Origin: Leptospira hartskeerlii
GTDB taxonomy: Bacteria > Spirochaetota > Leptospiria > Leptospirales > Leptospiraceae
Length of the DNA: 64,000 nucleotides
Direction of reading: 5' to 3'
Assembly (NCBI RefSeq): GCF_002811475.1
Contig: NZ_NPDL01000002.1
Span: 1-64,000, forward strand
In this document: positions 29,968-42,125 of the stretch, one piece after another
Layout: every line of letters starts with the position of its first letter
Numbering within the stretch: position 1 is the stretch's first letter
Notes under the pieces: model-generated
Seen by the model: only the letters and a program-made list of their open reading frames with translations
Database searches by the model: none
Told to the model about the DNA's origin: nothing
Translations under genes and position numbers: made by a program

Positions 29968-31029
29968 TTAGGCGCTGAGCTCCTTGGCTTTTTGGCGAGC
30001 CTTTTGGGAGAGACTGTCTCTTTCCGGAGGGAGTAATGCTACCTTGCCGAATAACATCCCCGCTCTCTGACGATCTCCTTGTTGTTCCGCTATCTCCGCC
30101 AAATGAAATAAAGACTCTTTTACAGATTCTCCGGATGGATGCTTTTTAATATAAGCGGAGAAGGTATTGCTCGCAGTATCCAAATTGTTCAGCTTGAGAA
30201 AACAAACTCCCATTTGGAAAAGCGCATTGTCTACGAGCTTCTTCTCGCTATCATATTTGAAATCTGTACGGACCATTAGGTCTTTGAATATACCGGCAGC
30301 TTCTTCAAATTTTCCTACGTTCAAGAACGTATGAGCCCGGTTATAGAGAGAGGTGATCGTATTGTCGGTGCCTGCTCCCATATTCGATTTTTCAGCGGCA
30401 GGCTTCATAATATTCTGCAGATTTTCCTGGGACATAGGCGCTCTGGTAGAAGCAGCATCGTAAACGAGAGGAGGCATATTGATCGGGTAAGGTGTTCCCT
30501 TTCTTGCTAGGTCTTGCAATTCAGTTGCTCTTCCCGCGTAAGGTCCACTCGGATAATGTTCCAGATATTTTCCGAACCCGTAAGCAGCGTGTTCGAAGTT
30601 ATTGTTTTTATAAAATACTTCGGCAACGTTCATGAGTTCGAATGCAGGGTTTCTAGCTTCTGCCTGACCTAAGATCTCTCTCAATTTTTTGTGAACCAGT
30701 CGCAATTGGCTGGAGAATACTTTCATCATCTTTAAGATCAGATGAGTTTTTTCGGCTACGAATGTTTCGAAGTCTGAAAGTTTGAAGACTAGGACGGTTG
30801 CTCCGCCTACAACCTGAGCGGTTTCTTCCCTAGGATACTTTCCGAGTGCGGATTTGACTCCGAAAAATTCTCCCAGTCGCACGTCTTCTTTGACCTCGTA
30901 ACCGGAATCGATCGCGGTGTACGTGAGAACGACTCGACCTTGCCTGAGGACATAGATATCCTCCGATCGATCTTTCTCGAAGTAAATAATAGAACCGCCT
31001 TTATAAGTTCGGATTATGGGCCCAGCCAA
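29968..31029 (-). CDS. cNMP-binding domain plus TPR protein
   Basis: A 353-residue protein. Residues about 1-110 form a cyclic-nucleotide-binding beta-roll with [11 protein letters not shown] and P-R-E-E-T-A-Q, a divergent phosphate cassette. Residues about 125-350 contain tetratricopeptide helices ([13 protein letters not shown]). There is no DNA-binding domain. It probably works as a scaffold or sensor with the coupled Crp-like protein. Function unknown. Confidence 0.7.
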   Translation of the reverse strand: MAGPIIRTYKGGSIIYFEKDRSEDIYVLRQGRVVLTYTAIDSGYEVKEDVRLGEFFGVKSALGKYPREETAQVVGGATVLVFKLSDFETFVAEKTHLILKMMKVFSSQLRLVHKKLREILGQAEARNPAFELMNVAEVFYKNNNFEHAAYGFGKYLEHYPSGPYAGRATELQDLARKGTPYPINMPPLVYDAASTRAPMSQENLQNIMKPAAEKSNMGAGTDNTITSLYNRAHTFLNVGKFEEAAGIFKDLMVRTDFKYDSEKKLVDNALFQMGVCFLKLNNLDTASNTFSAYIKKHPSGESVKESLFHLAEIAEQQGDRQRAGMLFGKVALLPPERDSLSQKARQKAKELSA

Positions 31030-31053
31030 GACCGTTACCTTCCACTCTAAATC

Positions 31054-32283
31054 TCACCCGACAGGAAAAAATGCCAAATCCTTTTTGTAACCAAGGGCCC
31101 GGGTGACCGATTCTAGCAACCCTAGGGGGTCTCCTGCAAGGTATTTATCGGTTCCGGCGATCTTAATTTCGCGCCCTGTCACACCAGTTTCGTCAAAAAA
31201 ATCTTTCAAAGAAAGGTCGCCGTAGGAAGGTTTCCCATCCTTCACTACCAAACGTACGGATTTAAGATCCGCATTGCAAAGTGTTTGGTATGCGTCTTCT
31301 TTTTCGGAAGAAAGAACTAAAAGATCCGCCTTTTTTCCGATTTCCAATTTGCCCAGGTCGTTCTCTACCCGAAGAGCCTTTGCAGGATTTTCAGTGACCA
31401 TCTTAAAAACAATTTTAGGATCCAATTCTTTTCCATATTCTTTGGCAAAAAATTCCCGAGCGGATTTAATCTCTTGGAAAATATTTATGGACCCGGACAT
31501 CGGAGAGTCGGTGCCCAAACTCACATTGATCCCCGCTTCCAGGATTTCCTGAATAGGGGCCGTTTTACCGAACATAAACAAATTGGATTCAGGGCACCAA
31601 ACCAAGCTTGCCTTTGTTTTGGAAACTATTTGGATATCTTTCGTATCGAATGCGATCCCATGAACGAGTACAGTATTTTCTCCCAAACAGCCTAGAGAGT
31701 TTAATTCTTTTAGCGCGTTTTTGGATTCTTCGTCGAATCCTTCGGAGATATGGGTTACAAAGGGAAGGTTCCCTTCTTTTGCCCTTGCATATTCTATCTG
31801 AGGTCCGTCTCCCCAGCCGAGAGAATAAGAACAGATGCTATGAGATAGAGTAAAACGTTCCAGGATACGAACCGGAGATTTATCCAGAAACGGTTTTTGG
31901 ACGAAATGGGGAATATGGTCCAAAACGGAAGTCACACCGCTTATCAAATTTTTATAAGAACCTAATAAATAAAGCTGCTCCGGCTCGAGCTGTTGTCTTT
32001 CTGCATATACAACGGAAGATTTGAGATCATTATCCCAAGGAAGCCAATTCAAATAAGGACGGTTTGTTCCAACCTTCGGAAGATAAGTCCCAAGAAGATG
32101 GTCATGAGCGTTGATGAGACCTGGATAAACGAAATTTCCTCTTAGGTTGATCCTTATAGGTAAAACATCTTGCGGGATGCCGGAGGAAATAGAAGAAATC
32201 CTTCCGTCCTTGATACGGATAGTTGAGTTTTCCAATACTCCTTGTGGAGTTACGGCCTTAGAATTTACGATTTCCCATTCCAT
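31054..32283 (-). CDS. Amidohydrolase-superfamily metal-dependent deaminase/hydrolase
   Basis: A 409-residue TIM-barrel hydrolase. The metal motif N-A-H-D-H-L (about 58-63), T-H-I-S-E and V-H-G-I in the middle and G-T-D-S-P (about 257-261) match the subgroup of guanine/cytosine/S-adenosylhomocysteine deaminases. The C-terminal small beta domain ([12 protein letters not shown]) is present. Substrate is not assignable. Confidence 0.82.
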   Translation of the reverse strand: MEWEIVNSKAVTPQGVLENSTIRIKDGRISSISSGIPQDVLPIRINLRGNFVYPGLINAHDHLLGTYLPKVGTNRPYLNWLPWDNDLKSSVVYAERQQLEPEQLYLLGSYKNLISGVTSVLDHIPHFVQKPFLDKSPVRILERFTLSHSICSYSLGWGDGPQIEYARAKEGNLPFVTHISEGFDEESKNALKELNSLGCLGENTVLVHGIAFDTKDIQIVSKTKASLVWCPESNLFMFGKTAPIQEILEAGINVSLGTDSPMSGSINIFQEIKSAREFFAKEYGKELDPKIVFKMVTENPAKALRVENDLGKLEIGKKADLLVLSSEKEDAYQTLCNADLKSVRLVVKDGKPSYGDLSLKDFFDETGVTGREIKIAGTDKYLAGDPLGLLESVTRALGYKKDLAFFPVG

Positions 32284-32318
32284 TCAGTGCAAAAACCTAA
32301 TATACTTTATAGCCGCGA

Positions 32319-32975
32319 TCAGTATTTCAAAAGTGGGATCGGATCCACAGCTTTGGTGCCTTGGTTGATCTGAAAGTAAAGTCCTTTGCCTTCTTCCAAT
32401 TCTCCTAAGGATTCTCCCGCTTTTACCGTTTCGCCTTCTTTGACGGAAACGGATCTGAGATTTGCATACACGCTGGAATATCCGCCTTTATGCTCTAAAA
32501 TAATATATTTCCGATAACCGTCCATTTGGTCCAGTACAACTACTTTACCGGACCGGATCGGATGAACATCCTTATGTCTGCTCGCCTTGAACAGAACTCC
32601 CTTGTTCGGATAATGAGATAGATTAGAATAAGGAAGTGAAACAGGGGGAAGTACTTTTAACGGAGGATGGAACTTAGGACTTCCGAAAGAAGGTACGTCC
32701 TCAGGCAGATTTTTTTCTATCTTAGAAGAATAGGATAGGTTTTGAGGGATTTTCAGTTTTTCTCCCGCTTTCAAACCTTCATTTTCTTTTTTGCCATTCC
32801 ATTCTAGAAGCATTCTCCAATCCAATCTGTACTTTTGGGAGATAGAAAACGCAGTCTCCTTTGGCTGGACAGTATGGATCTTTAATTGAGTTCCTGCAGA
32901 ATTGATTTTAGAAGGAAAAGAAATTAGGAGCATCATTCCGAAACATATCAGACGAATGAAATGAAGCTCTCGCAT
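32319..32975 (-). CDS. LysM + degenerate LytM (NlpD/EnvC-like) protein
   Basis: A 218-residue exported protein. A signal peptide (about 1-26) is followed by a LysM domain (H-T-V-Q-P-K-E-T-A-F-S-I-S ... L-K-I-P) and an M23/LytM fold at about 140-215. The usual catalytic H-x-H of the active site is replaced: the position of L-H-F-E-I reads L-Y-F-Q-I, and the upstream H-x-x-x-D is lost. Degenerate LytM proteins activate amidases at division rather than cutting peptidoglycan. A bidirectional hairpin separates it from fusA. Confidence 0.72.
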   Translation of the reverse strand: MRELHFIRLICFGMMLLISFPSKINSAGTQLKIHTVQPKETAFSISQKYRLDWRMLLEWNGKKENEGLKAGEKLKIPQNLSYSSKIEKNLPEDVPSFGSPKFHPPLKVLPPVSLPYSNLSHYPNKGVLFKASRHKDVHPIRSGKVVVLDQMDGYRKYIILEHKGGYSSVYANLRSVSVKEGETVKAGESLGELEEGKGLYFQINQGTKAVDPIPLLKY

Positions 32976-33014
32976 ACTCTAAAATATCGGCAAATTTTGT
33001 TCCCCACCAAAAAG

Positions 33015-33045
33015 AAAAGGGAGCCCGATTGGCTCCCTTTTTTCC
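33015..33045. terminator. Hairpin terminator between fusA and LysM gene
   Basis: AAAAGGGAGCC (33015-33025) pairs with GGCTCCCTTTT (33031-33041) around CGATT. T-rich tracts lie on both sides, so it can act in either direction. It lies downstream of fusA on the minus strand. Confidence 0.75.
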
Positions 33046-33068
33046 AAAAAGAAAGATATTCTGAAAGA

Positions 33069-35189
<2,121 letters not shown>

Positions 35190-35368
35190 TAGAGTCCTCT
35201 TTAAAAAGTTCACACGGAAAACACTATTACACTCTTTAACAGAGCAGAATAAAAACTTTACGTGGATACTAATCTGACTGGGTTCCCTGGGTAAAGGAAC
35301 CCTAATTCTTACCAATTTTCGGAAAGGACCGCGTTTGTAAAGATCCTTTCCAAGAACAGATTGCAGGT
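35190..35368 (-). promoter_or_regulatory. fusA leader with two perfect inverted repeats
   Basis: Between fusA and the trkH-like gene are two palindromes: GGGTTCC/GGAACCC (35280-35302) and GGAAAGGA/TCCTTTCC (35321-35351). On the minus strand both would lie about 90-165 nt upstream of the fusA start in a long leader. No T-tract follows on that strand. No clear -35/-10 pair was found. Confidence 0.35.
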
Positions 35369-35449
35369 TTGGTCCCGAGACTAGGAAATTCATTGCCCAG
35401 GTTTGCCAGGGTCAAAATAGTTTCTGGAAGGGTAGTTTTTCCCCTCTGC

Positions 35450-37018
35450 ATGAGCCCATACAAATTCCTAAAACGAAACGTAAACCGAATCGCCAGGGCG
35501 TTTTTGCTACTTTCCGTAGCAAGGATACTTTGCCTAGCGTTTGCGGGAGCGATCTTGGTTGGGTCTTTTATGATCTATGCTTCGGAAGAAGGTAGGATTT
35601 CCTACGCGGATTCATTCTATTTAGCCTCTTCCGCTATCTGTGTTACGGGGCTGACTACCGTTAGCATTAGCGAGCTAGTATTCTCCACCCAAGTGATCAT
35701 CATGTTCTTATTCCAGATCGGTGGATTGGGAATTATCACATTTACTGTTCTTGTAGGGATCTTAGTTGTTCGAGGGCTTTCCAGAAGTACTAGGATCGCA
35801 GCATTTGTATTCGAGGCAATAGACTCTCACGAATCATCAGACGGAAAGAGTAAGAATGCTCCTTATGTCCGAAGGATCTTATTATCTATTTTGAATATAT
35901 CCGTTTCGATAGAATTGTTGGGTGCATTCTTATTGTATTGGGCAATGCCGGAAGATCTAAGCGGATTGCCTGGAGATCCGAACCGAGTTTTTTTAAGTCT
36001 GTTCACAGCAGTTTCCGCATTTAATAACGCCGGATTTTCCATAGTAGACGATCTTACATTTTTATCCAAAGAGCCACTTTCTCTTTTAGTGGTAGAAAGT
36101 TTAGTAGTGATGGGAGGTATCGGCTTTCCTGTTATCCTATTCTTTGAAAAAACATTACTCGAAGCATTCAGGAACGTAATGCATAGGGTAGAAGTAGTCA
36201 TGGAAACCTATCTCATGTCTCGCGCATTAGAGGAAGGTAAAGAACCTTCTTGGATCTATCTCATCCTGATCCGAATGTCTTTCTGGGCAGAGGAAAGATT
36301 GGCTCTGTATAGAAAGGCGCTTAAGGGAGAAGCAAACAGGATCCAAATGAAACTTCTACTTTATGGAACCTTAATATTGGTCCATGTGGGAGGGATCGGA
36401 GTATTGATGTCGGAATGGGACAATCCTGAGACCATAGGAAAATTCGACTTCGTAGACAAATTATTTAACTCATTCTTCCTTTCCGTATCTTCCAGAACTG
36501 CAGGATTTAATACATTCGATCTTTCCGAGATAAGAAGTCCGACCTATGTTCTTCTTTGTTCTTTAATGTTTGTGGGAGGCGGTCCTCAGGGAGCTGCGGG
36601 CGGTATTAAGATCACAACATTTGTAATTCTATTAATGTATCTAAGGAATGTGATCAATCCTCAAGCAAGAGTGACTATCATGGGAGAAGAAGTTTCTAAA
36701 AACTCGATCGCGATCTCCACTCGGATCTATTTTCTTGCAACCATTTCAATTGTGTTCTTTATGTTGGTGATCACGATTGCAAACGGACATAGACATGGGA
36801 TAGAAGAAATATTTTTCGAAGTCATGTCCGCTTTCGGTACTGTAGGATTAACAAAAGGACTAACTCCTTATATCACAGGAGTAGAAAAGTTTTTATATCC
36901 TTGTATTATGTATGTGGGAAGAGTAGGAGTATTTACTCTTTTGATCGCATTTACGGGCCATTCCGGATTAGGGACCTTGGGGGCGCAAGACGACGGAGTC
37001 AAGATCCAAGTAGGATGA
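35450..37018 (+). CDS. TrkH/KtrB-type potassium transporter subunit
   Basis: A protein of about 522 residues with four M-P-M repeats. Filter-region glycines are seen in [20 protein letters not shown] and F-G-T-V-G-L-T. It would form the K+ (or Na+)-driven channel-like translocation subunit, normally gated by a TrkA/KtrA RCK protein that is absent from the window. I place the start at ATG 35450; the open frame reaches back to a TTG at 35369, and upstream residues carry no recognisable sequence. Confidence 0.85.
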   Translation: MSPYKFLKRNVNRIARAFLLLSVARILCLAFAGAILVGSFMIYASEEGRISYADSFYLASSAICVTGLTTVSISELVFSTQVIIMFLFQIGGLGIITFTVLVGILVVRGLSRSTRIAAFVFEAIDSHESSDGKSKNAPYVRRILLSILNISVSIELLGAFLLYWAMPEDLSGLPGDPNRVFLSLFTAVSAFNNAGFSIVDDLTFLSKEPLSLLVVESLVVMGGIGFPVILFFEKTLLEAFRNVMHRVEVVMETYLMSRALEEGKEPSWIYLILIRMSFWAEERLALYRKALKGEANRIQMKLLLYGTLILVHVGGIGVLMSEWDNPETIGKFDFVDKLFNSFFLSVSSRTAGFNTFDLSEIRSPTYVLLCSLMFVGGGPQGAAGGIKITTFVILLMYLRNVINPQARVTIMGEEVSKNSIAISTRIYFLATISIVFFMLVITIANGHRHGIEEIFFEVMSAFGTVGLTKGLTPYITGVEKFLYPCIMYVGRVGVFTLLIAFTGHSGLGTLGAQDDGVKIQVG

Positions 37019-37030
37019 TAACTCCACCCT

Positions 37031-37267
37031 TTAAGAGAGTTGGTGAGCTTCTGCCAACTTGAAATAATAGATATAACGATCCATCTTCAGATCATGAACT
37101 ACTGAAAGGAGTTCATAACCTAATGCTCCTAACGGATCGAATGCATCTTGCGTTAAAGGGTCCTTGCTTTCCACGATCTTGTATGTGATTTTCCTATGCA
37201 TAGTGGAAATTTGATAAGCTAACAATGAGTAATCGTAAAGCTTAAAATTAAAAAGTGAAGATATCAA
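37031..37267 (-). CDS. Small DUF4177-like protein
   Basis: A 78-residue protein. The C-terminal part has an E-x-x-x-x-x ... L-G-A-L-G-Y-E-L-L-S-V pattern like small DUF4177-type domains. A TTG start at 37267 is supported by AAAGGA about 7 bases upstream; an internal ATG at 37201 would give 56 residues but lacks a ribosome binding site. Function unknown. It converges closely on the trkH-like gene. Confidence 0.45.
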   Translation of the reverse strand: MISSLFNFKLYDYSLLAYQISTMHRKITYKIVESKDPLTQDAFDPLGALGYELLSVVHDLKMDRYIYYFKLAEAHQLS

Positions 37268-37425
37268 TTTTAGTCCTTTCAGACTAGTTTTTTATTTTTG
37301 TCTCTTGTGGAATCCTCCGTCCAAAACCTGAGAAATCTCCTCCCTTTTTGGAGCCAAAATTCCCTTGCAAGCCTTCCATTTCGGATCAATCTGGCCTCTA
37401 AAGCGAACTGATTTCGGGAGAGAGA

Positions 37426-38325
37426 ATGTTATTTTCCTATATAAAACTTTTAAGACCCCACCAATGGATTAAAAATATCATCCTATTTGCTGGGATCATA
37501 TTTGGAAAAAAATTAGGGGACCTGGAATCGGTAGAAAGGGCGATTTACGCGTTTTTTCTATTTTCACTTACTGCAAGTTGCCAATATGTTCTAAATGATT
37601 TTTTAGATCGAAAGGAAGATGCACTTCATCCTGAAAAAAAGCATAGGCCTCTTGCTTCCGGGGCGATCTCTCCCACTATCGCACTTTTACTGACGGCAAT
37701 TTTACTTTCTATAACGTTAGTTTTGTCCTTCAAATTGCAGGCTGAGTTTTTCTATTGGGTAGCCGGTTATCTGATCTTCAATATAGTTTATAGCCGCTTC
37801 TTAAAACATATGGTCATCCTAGATGTGATGAGTATTTCTTTCGGATTTGTGGTGAGAGCGATCGCAGGTTCTATCGTAGTCGGGGTGAGTTTCTCTTCTT
37901 GGCTTCTTCTTTGTACATTCATGTTGGCTTTGTATTGGGGCTTCGGAAAAAGAAGGGGAGAACTTATCATCCTGGAAGAAGGTGCTAAGGGCCACAGAAA
38001 GATCCTGGAAGAATATTCCGTCAATTTTCTAGACTTGATGATGGGAATTGTCGCCACCATGACTTTAGTAACATACGTTATGTACGTTACCAGTCCTCAT
38101 ACGATTGAAAACCTTGGTACGGATAAAATGGTGTATACGATCCCGATCGTAGTTTATGCCATCTTTAGATCTTTGTACATTATCTATATCAAGAACATGG
38201 GCCATAATCCTACTAAAGCGATCCTGACTGATTGGGGTGTCCTTGTGGCGGGATTTTTATGGCTTTTGTTAGTTGTCTGGATAATGTATTCAGGTTCCGG
38301 ACAAAGTCTTCCTTTTCACTTATAG
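37426..38325 (+). CDS. UbiA-family prenyltransferase, DPPR synthase-like
   Basis: A 299-residue polytopic protein. The prenyl-diphosphate motif N-D-F-L-D-R-K-E-D is at about residue 60, followed by H-P-E-K-K-H-R-P-L-A-S-G, the pattern of decaprenyl-phosphate phosphoribosyltransferases. These add 5-phosphoribose to a polyprenyl phosphate. In actinobacteria the product leads to arabinose; its use here is unknown. GGGAGAGAG precedes the ATG. A thioredoxin-like gene follows after 18 bp. Confidence 0.75.
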   Translation: MLFSYIKLLRPHQWIKNIILFAGIIFGKKLGDLESVERAIYAFFLFSLTASCQYVLNDFLDRKEDALHPEKKHRPLASGAISPTIALLLTAILLSITLVLSFKLQAEFFYWVAGYLIFNIVYSRFLKHMVILDVMSISFGFVVRAIAGSIVVGVSFSSWLLLCTFMLALYWGFGKRRGELIILEEGAKGHRKILEEYSVNFLDLMMGIVATMTLVTYVMYVTSPHTIENLGTDKMVYTIPIVVYAIFRSLYIIYIKNMGHNPTKAILTDWGVLVAGFLWLLLVVWIMYSGSGQSLPFHL

Positions 38326-38343
38326 TATAGGTCTAACTAAGGC

Positions 38344-38859
38344 ATGAACAAAAATGTAAAAGCAGGATTTCAGTATGGAGGAGCATTAGCCCTTCTGCTT
38401 TCTGCGACTTTTTTTCTAGCCTGGTTTAGAGCCTTAGATACGGAACCTGTAGTGAGTCTGGATGGAAAAGAATTCAGGACTCCTATCGGAGAAAAAGCGA
38501 ATATAAAAGGTAAGACCACCGTAGTATATTTTTGGGCGACCTGGTGCGGAGTTTGTAATACGAATCTTCCTCTAGTCAAGTGGTATGCTTCCACTCTCAA
38601 AGACCAAAATCATTTTGCGTTCATCAGTGTGGAAGAAGGAGAAAATTCCTCCGCGCTCAAAGACTATCTCGAAAAACAAGCGGTGGATTTTCCGGTCATT
38701 GTAGGAAATCCTATGTTACTTAGAGATTGGGGGATCAGAGGTTATCCTAGTTTTTATATTTTAGACGGAGAAGGTAAGGTCAGATTTGCAGAATCCGGAA
38801 TTATGAGCCCTTTGGGTATGTTCCTAAGGCTAATCTGGGCAAGAATTTTCTGGTCCTGA
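38344..38859 (+). CDS. TlpA/ResA-type thioredoxin, membrane anchored
   Basis: A 171-residue protein with one N-terminal membrane segment (about 12-30) and a periplasmic thioredoxin fold carrying W-C-G-V-C near residue 68 and the cis-Pro segment G-Y-P-S-F. It is likely an envelope thiol-disulfide reductase used in cytochrome or other protein maturation. CTAAGG precedes the ATG. The C-terminus is short and hydrophobic, with no added domain. Confidence 0.8.
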   Translation: MNKNVKAGFQYGGALALLLSATFFLAWFRALDTEPVVSLDGKEFRTPIGEKANIKGKTTVVYFWATWCGVCNTNLPLVKWYASTLKDQNHFAFISVEEGENSSALKDYLEKQAVDFPVIVGNPMLLRDWGIRGYPSFYILDGEGKVRFAESGIMSPLGMFLRLIWARIFWS

Positions 38860-38929
38860 TCGTCCTAAAAGTATACGTCTTTCTTATCATCTTTGAATTT
38901 CAGACTTCCAATTTCCGATAATCAATCCG

Positions 38930-39700
38930 ATGGACTCGTACAAACCGAAACCACTTCTAAACAAATCGGAACTCAAGCAGATCAAACGTTCCAGGACTCG
39001 GGTTCACGGCCAAAAAGTAATCACAGACGATGTCAAAAAATTAAAATCACTTAGCGTCACTCCTGATTTACCTGAAGAAGAATTAGTAAATTATTATAAA
39101 GAACCGATCTGGATAGAATATTATATTCCTAGAGAATCTAGATTTGCATACGAGATCAAATATCTTTACGTTTACCTTGTAAACTCTGAGCCAAGACCTG
39201 CTCCGATGGACTCTATCCTAAGAGATGCTTTAAAGAACGATCAATTCGTGGATCTAGTAGAAGTTGCAAGGCTTCATCCTGAAAAAGAAAAACTGATCAG
39301 GACTTCTTACACAAATTCTTGGCCATTCTTCGAATCCATTTCCAACGGATTCAATCAATACCAACAAACTAAAGACCCGCATTACTTGAGAGTTCCTCTT
39401 TATCATACTGAAAATCTAATGAAAAGAGAACCTTCTCTTTCCACTTTAGAATTCACAGGAAACTTTTTTATCCATAATCTGAATTGGTTGATCCGCAGAA
39501 TGAATAGAGGTGGAAAAGAATTCTCTTTGGAAGACGAGACAATATCCATTCTGATCAAAAGAAGGAACGAATACTGGGAGAAAAAAAATCTACCAGCAGA
39601 CGAGGACTTCGATCTATTTGCAGCGCTATTCTACGAGCAGGCATTCCCGAATAGAGGTTTGGAAGAAATAGAAGCAGCAGAACTTCTGGACGAAGATTAA
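38930..39700 (+). CDS. Hypothetical soluble protein
   Basis: A 256-residue, charged, probably cytoplasmic protein of no known family. A basic N-terminus (residues 1-40) is followed by [11 protein letters not shown], helical repeats, and an acidic C-terminus. No signal peptide. The ribosome binding site is weak. It sits between thioredoxin-like and DsbA-like genes, which gives no firm functional clue. Confidence 0.55.
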   Translation: MDSYKPKPLLNKSELKQIKRSRTRVHGQKVITDDVKKLKSLSVTPDLPEEELVNYYKEPIWIEYYIPRESRFAYEIKYLYVYLVNSEPRPAPMDSILRDALKNDQFVDLVEVARLHPEKEKLIRTSYTNSWPFFESISNGFNQYQQTKDPHYLRVPLYHTENLMKREPSLSTLEFTGNFFIHNLNWLIRRMNRGGKEFSLEDETISILIKRRNEYWEKKNLPADEDFDLFAALFYEQAFPNRGLEEIEAAELLDED

Positions 39701-39775
39701 TTCGCTCTTCTTCTTACTAAAAAAAGGATGCGCTTTTTTATCTACTTGTAAGTCTAAGGATTACAGGAGAAGGCA

Positions 39776-40429
39776 TTGGAAACTAGTATCTCAATTTATT
39801 CGGACGTAGTTTGTCCTTGGTGTTATATAGGCAAAAAAAGATTGGAGAAAGCGATAGAGTCTTGGGAATCGAATCATCCTGAAGACAAGATCATCGTAGA
39901 GTGGAAACCATTCCAATTAAATCCTGATCTTCCGGAAAAGGGAGAAGATAGAGAAGCCCACATGGTCAAAAAATTCGGTTCTTTGGACCGAGTAAAAATG
40001 ATGACCCAAAGAGTTTCAGACATCGCGAAAGAAGATGGATTACAGTTTTCGAATATTCTGCAGGGCCATCAGCCGAATACCTTTCTGCTCCATGCTCTCA
40101 TCCGTAAGGCTAGAAAATACGGAAAAGAAGCCGAACTCGCCGAAGTATTTTTCCAAAAGTTTTTCTCGGAAGAAAAAAATCTTTCTAACGATTCTATCAT
40201 CCAAGAAAGCCTAACGCAGGTTGGAGTTCCGACATCGGAATTGGAAGAAGTTCGCAAGGATCCTTCTCTTCTTGCCCAAATAGAAACGGAAGAAAATGAA
40301 GGAAAAATGCTGGGAGTGACCGGTGTGCCCTTTTATATATTTAATGAGAAATATGCGGTTTCTGGCGCGCAACCGGTAGATCTGTTCAAGCAGGTTTTCG
40401 AAAAATTAGAATCGGAGGCGAGCGCTTAG
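39776..40429 (+). CDS. DsbA-family FrnE-like oxidoreductase
   Basis: A 217-residue thioredoxin-superfamily protein without a signal peptide. The C-P-W-C motif (D-V-V-C-P-W-C-Y-I-G-K) is at about residues 13-16 and a G-V-T-G-V-P-F-Y segment supplies the cis-Pro. This is the cytosolic FrnE/2-hydroxychromene-2-carboxylate isomerase-like group. The start is TTG at 39776, with AGGAGAAGG at 39765-39773. Its end overlaps the convergent hypothetical gene by four bases. Confidence 0.82.
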   Translation: METSISIYSDVVCPWCYIGKKRLEKAIESWESNHPEDKIIVEWKPFQLNPDLPEKGEDREAHMVKKFGSLDRVKMMTQRVSDIAKEDGLQFSNILQGHQPNTFLLHALIRKARKYGKEAELAEVFFQKFFSEEKNLSNDSIIQESLTQVGVPTSELEEVRKDPSLLAQIETEENEGKMLGVTGVPFYIFNEKYAVSGAQPVDLFKQVFEKLESEASA

Positions 40430-41313
40430 GCTGAGATCTCCGTGCCCCGATTGGCTCCTTCTCCCATCCATAAAAATAAACGGCGGATCCTGTATAAATA
40501 GGCAGCTTCCGCTCTTTCTAACATTCCGTCAGGAACGTTTGGGAATTCGTATTCTCTGATATTTCTGGGACTTCCAGACCAGTCGATCGCTTGGAAAAAT
40601 GAATCCTTAGGAGGAGATGCAAGGGCAAGTCTGTCTCTTAAAAAAAGAAGAAGATCCTTAGGTTCAAAAAATGCCTTTGCGATGTCCTTCAAACCGGTCG
40701 CCAAATTTTGGTACACATTTTCCTTATTAAAATCTATCAGACAAAAACTGAGAGGAAAATAAGGAGTTCCTAAAAGACCTTTCATCTTAGGAACAAGTTC
40801 TCTGATGGAAAAGGATTCGGAATCTAAGATCAAAACTCCCGGTTTGGTTTCTTTTAGCATATTAGGAAGTCCTAATATATCTTTGCACCAGTGGGCGTTC
40901 GATCCACAAGCCCTGAGAAGAGATCTGAATTTAGAGAACAGATCGGAACTTTGAGTAAGGACCACCATCTCCGGATGTAAAGGTTTTGAAAATTTGAAGA
41001 ATGGAAATTCTTCCAATGCAAAAGAATTCAGATCGTAGATCCGAGTCGCTCCGGCTCTCAGGAAAGAATTTTTTTCTTCCGAATCAAATCTTCCGATCAG
41101 AGAAACTTCTCTGGACCAATCATGAGCGGAGCGGACGTCCTCAGGACTCGCATCCTTCTTCCAAACTAAAACTTCTTTAGTGGAAGAGGGGAACCCGGAA
41201 CTTCTTACCCATTCTAGATGATCTATTCCTTTCCACTTCAACAAAGCGACTAGGAACTCTTGTTCATCCGAGCTGAGTCGGTGCAGAAGTAAAGCATCGG
41301 ATAGTAAGTTCAT
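40426..41313 (-). CDS. Hypothetical cytoplasmic protein
   Basis: A 295-residue protein I cannot assign. It has alternating helices and short hydrophobic strands (V-L-I-L-D-S-E, V-V-L-T-Q-S) that might be a degenerate receiver-like fold, but no aspartate pocket is visible. No signal peptide. It converges on the FrnE-like gene and diverges from the PhaR-like gene; the 180-bp region upstream contains a short hairpin at 41425-41445. Confidence 0.5.
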   Translation of the reverse strand: MNLLSDALLLHRLSSDEQEFLVALLKWKGIDHLEWVRSSGFPSSTKEVLVWKKDASPEDVRSAHDWSREVSLIGRFDSEEKNSFLRAGATRIYDLNSFALEEFPFFKFSKPLHPEMVVLTQSSDLFSKFRSLLRACGSNAHWCKDILGLPNMLKETKPGVLILDSESFSIRELVPKMKGLLGTPYFPLSFCLIDFNKENVYQNLATGLKDIAKAFFEPKDLLLFLRDRLALASPPKDSFFQAIDWSGSPRNIREYEFPNVPDGMLERAEAAYLYRIRRLFLWMGEGANRGTEISA

Positions 41314-41493
41314 CTCTTTGCAAAGGACGGGTTTTTTCCTTGACCTTGGGGATTTTCGTCCGATCCTAGAATTGGTGCATTGCGGAAAACCCGCAACTAG
41401 AAAGGGGAATCGGAAAGAAAAACAAGTTTGCCTTTCGGGCGAACTGCTTTTACGGGCTTGTCCTGAAAGCGTTGATTACGAGCAAAACCAAGA

Positions 41494-42057
41494 ATGAAAG
41501 TTCTGAAAAGATACGCAAACAGAAGGTTGTACGATCCCGAAACCAGCAAAACGATTACTCTAGAAGATGTCGCCGAGATGATCATCGCAGGCGAAGAGAT
41601 TAAAGTGATCGATAATATGAGCGGTCAGGACATCACTCCTAAAATTTTAGGCCAGACCTTTCTCAAAGTGAGTTTAGGCCAGAGAAACGAAGAATTTTCC
41701 AATTACATGCTTTCCGCTCTGATCCGAGAAACGGGCAAAGATATCAGTGCATTATTCGGCCGTTTGGTCTTGGGAGGAATAGGTCTTGCCTATCTCACTA
41801 AGGAAAAAATGGACAAGATCTTGCAGAGTATGGTGGCTTTGGGAGAACTTCGACTAGAAGAAGTGAAAAGCTACCGTGAGGACCTACTCACCCATTTGGC
41901 ACAGAGAGCCAGCGAAAACAGCGAACAGATCCAGGAAGACCTCAAAAAAGTGGGTCGAGAATTGGAAGAAGGCGGCGAAAAGGAATTGGCTGTCGAGGAT
42001 CTATCGGAGAAAATTCGCAAGATTGCGGAAAGAGTCAAGGAAACCGAGTCTCTTTAA
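41494..42057 (+). CDS. PhaR-like PHA synthesis regulator (PHB/PHA accumulation domain)
   Basis: A 187-residue protein beginning [11 protein letters not shown], which is the signature of the PHB/PHA accumulation regulator DNA-binding domain (about 1-60). The remainder (about 110-187) is a charged, coiled-coil-like helix. In PHA-storing bacteria such proteins repress phasin genes and bind the granule. No PHA genes lie in the window, so its target here is unknown. Confidence 0.75.
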   Translation: MKVLKRYANRRLYDPETSKTITLEDVAEMIIAGEEIKVIDNMSGQDITPKILGQTFLKVSLGQRNEEFSNYMLSALIRETGKDISALFGRLVLGGIGLAYLTKEKMDKILQSMVALGELRLEEVKSYREDLLTHLAQRASENSEQIQEDLKKVGRELEEGGEKELAVEDLSEKIRKIAERVKETESL

Positions 42058-42125
42058 GGGATTTGCGGTCTTCTAAAAGTTAAGATCGACCTTACTAAAT
42101 CCGATAAACAAGATAGGGGGAACCC

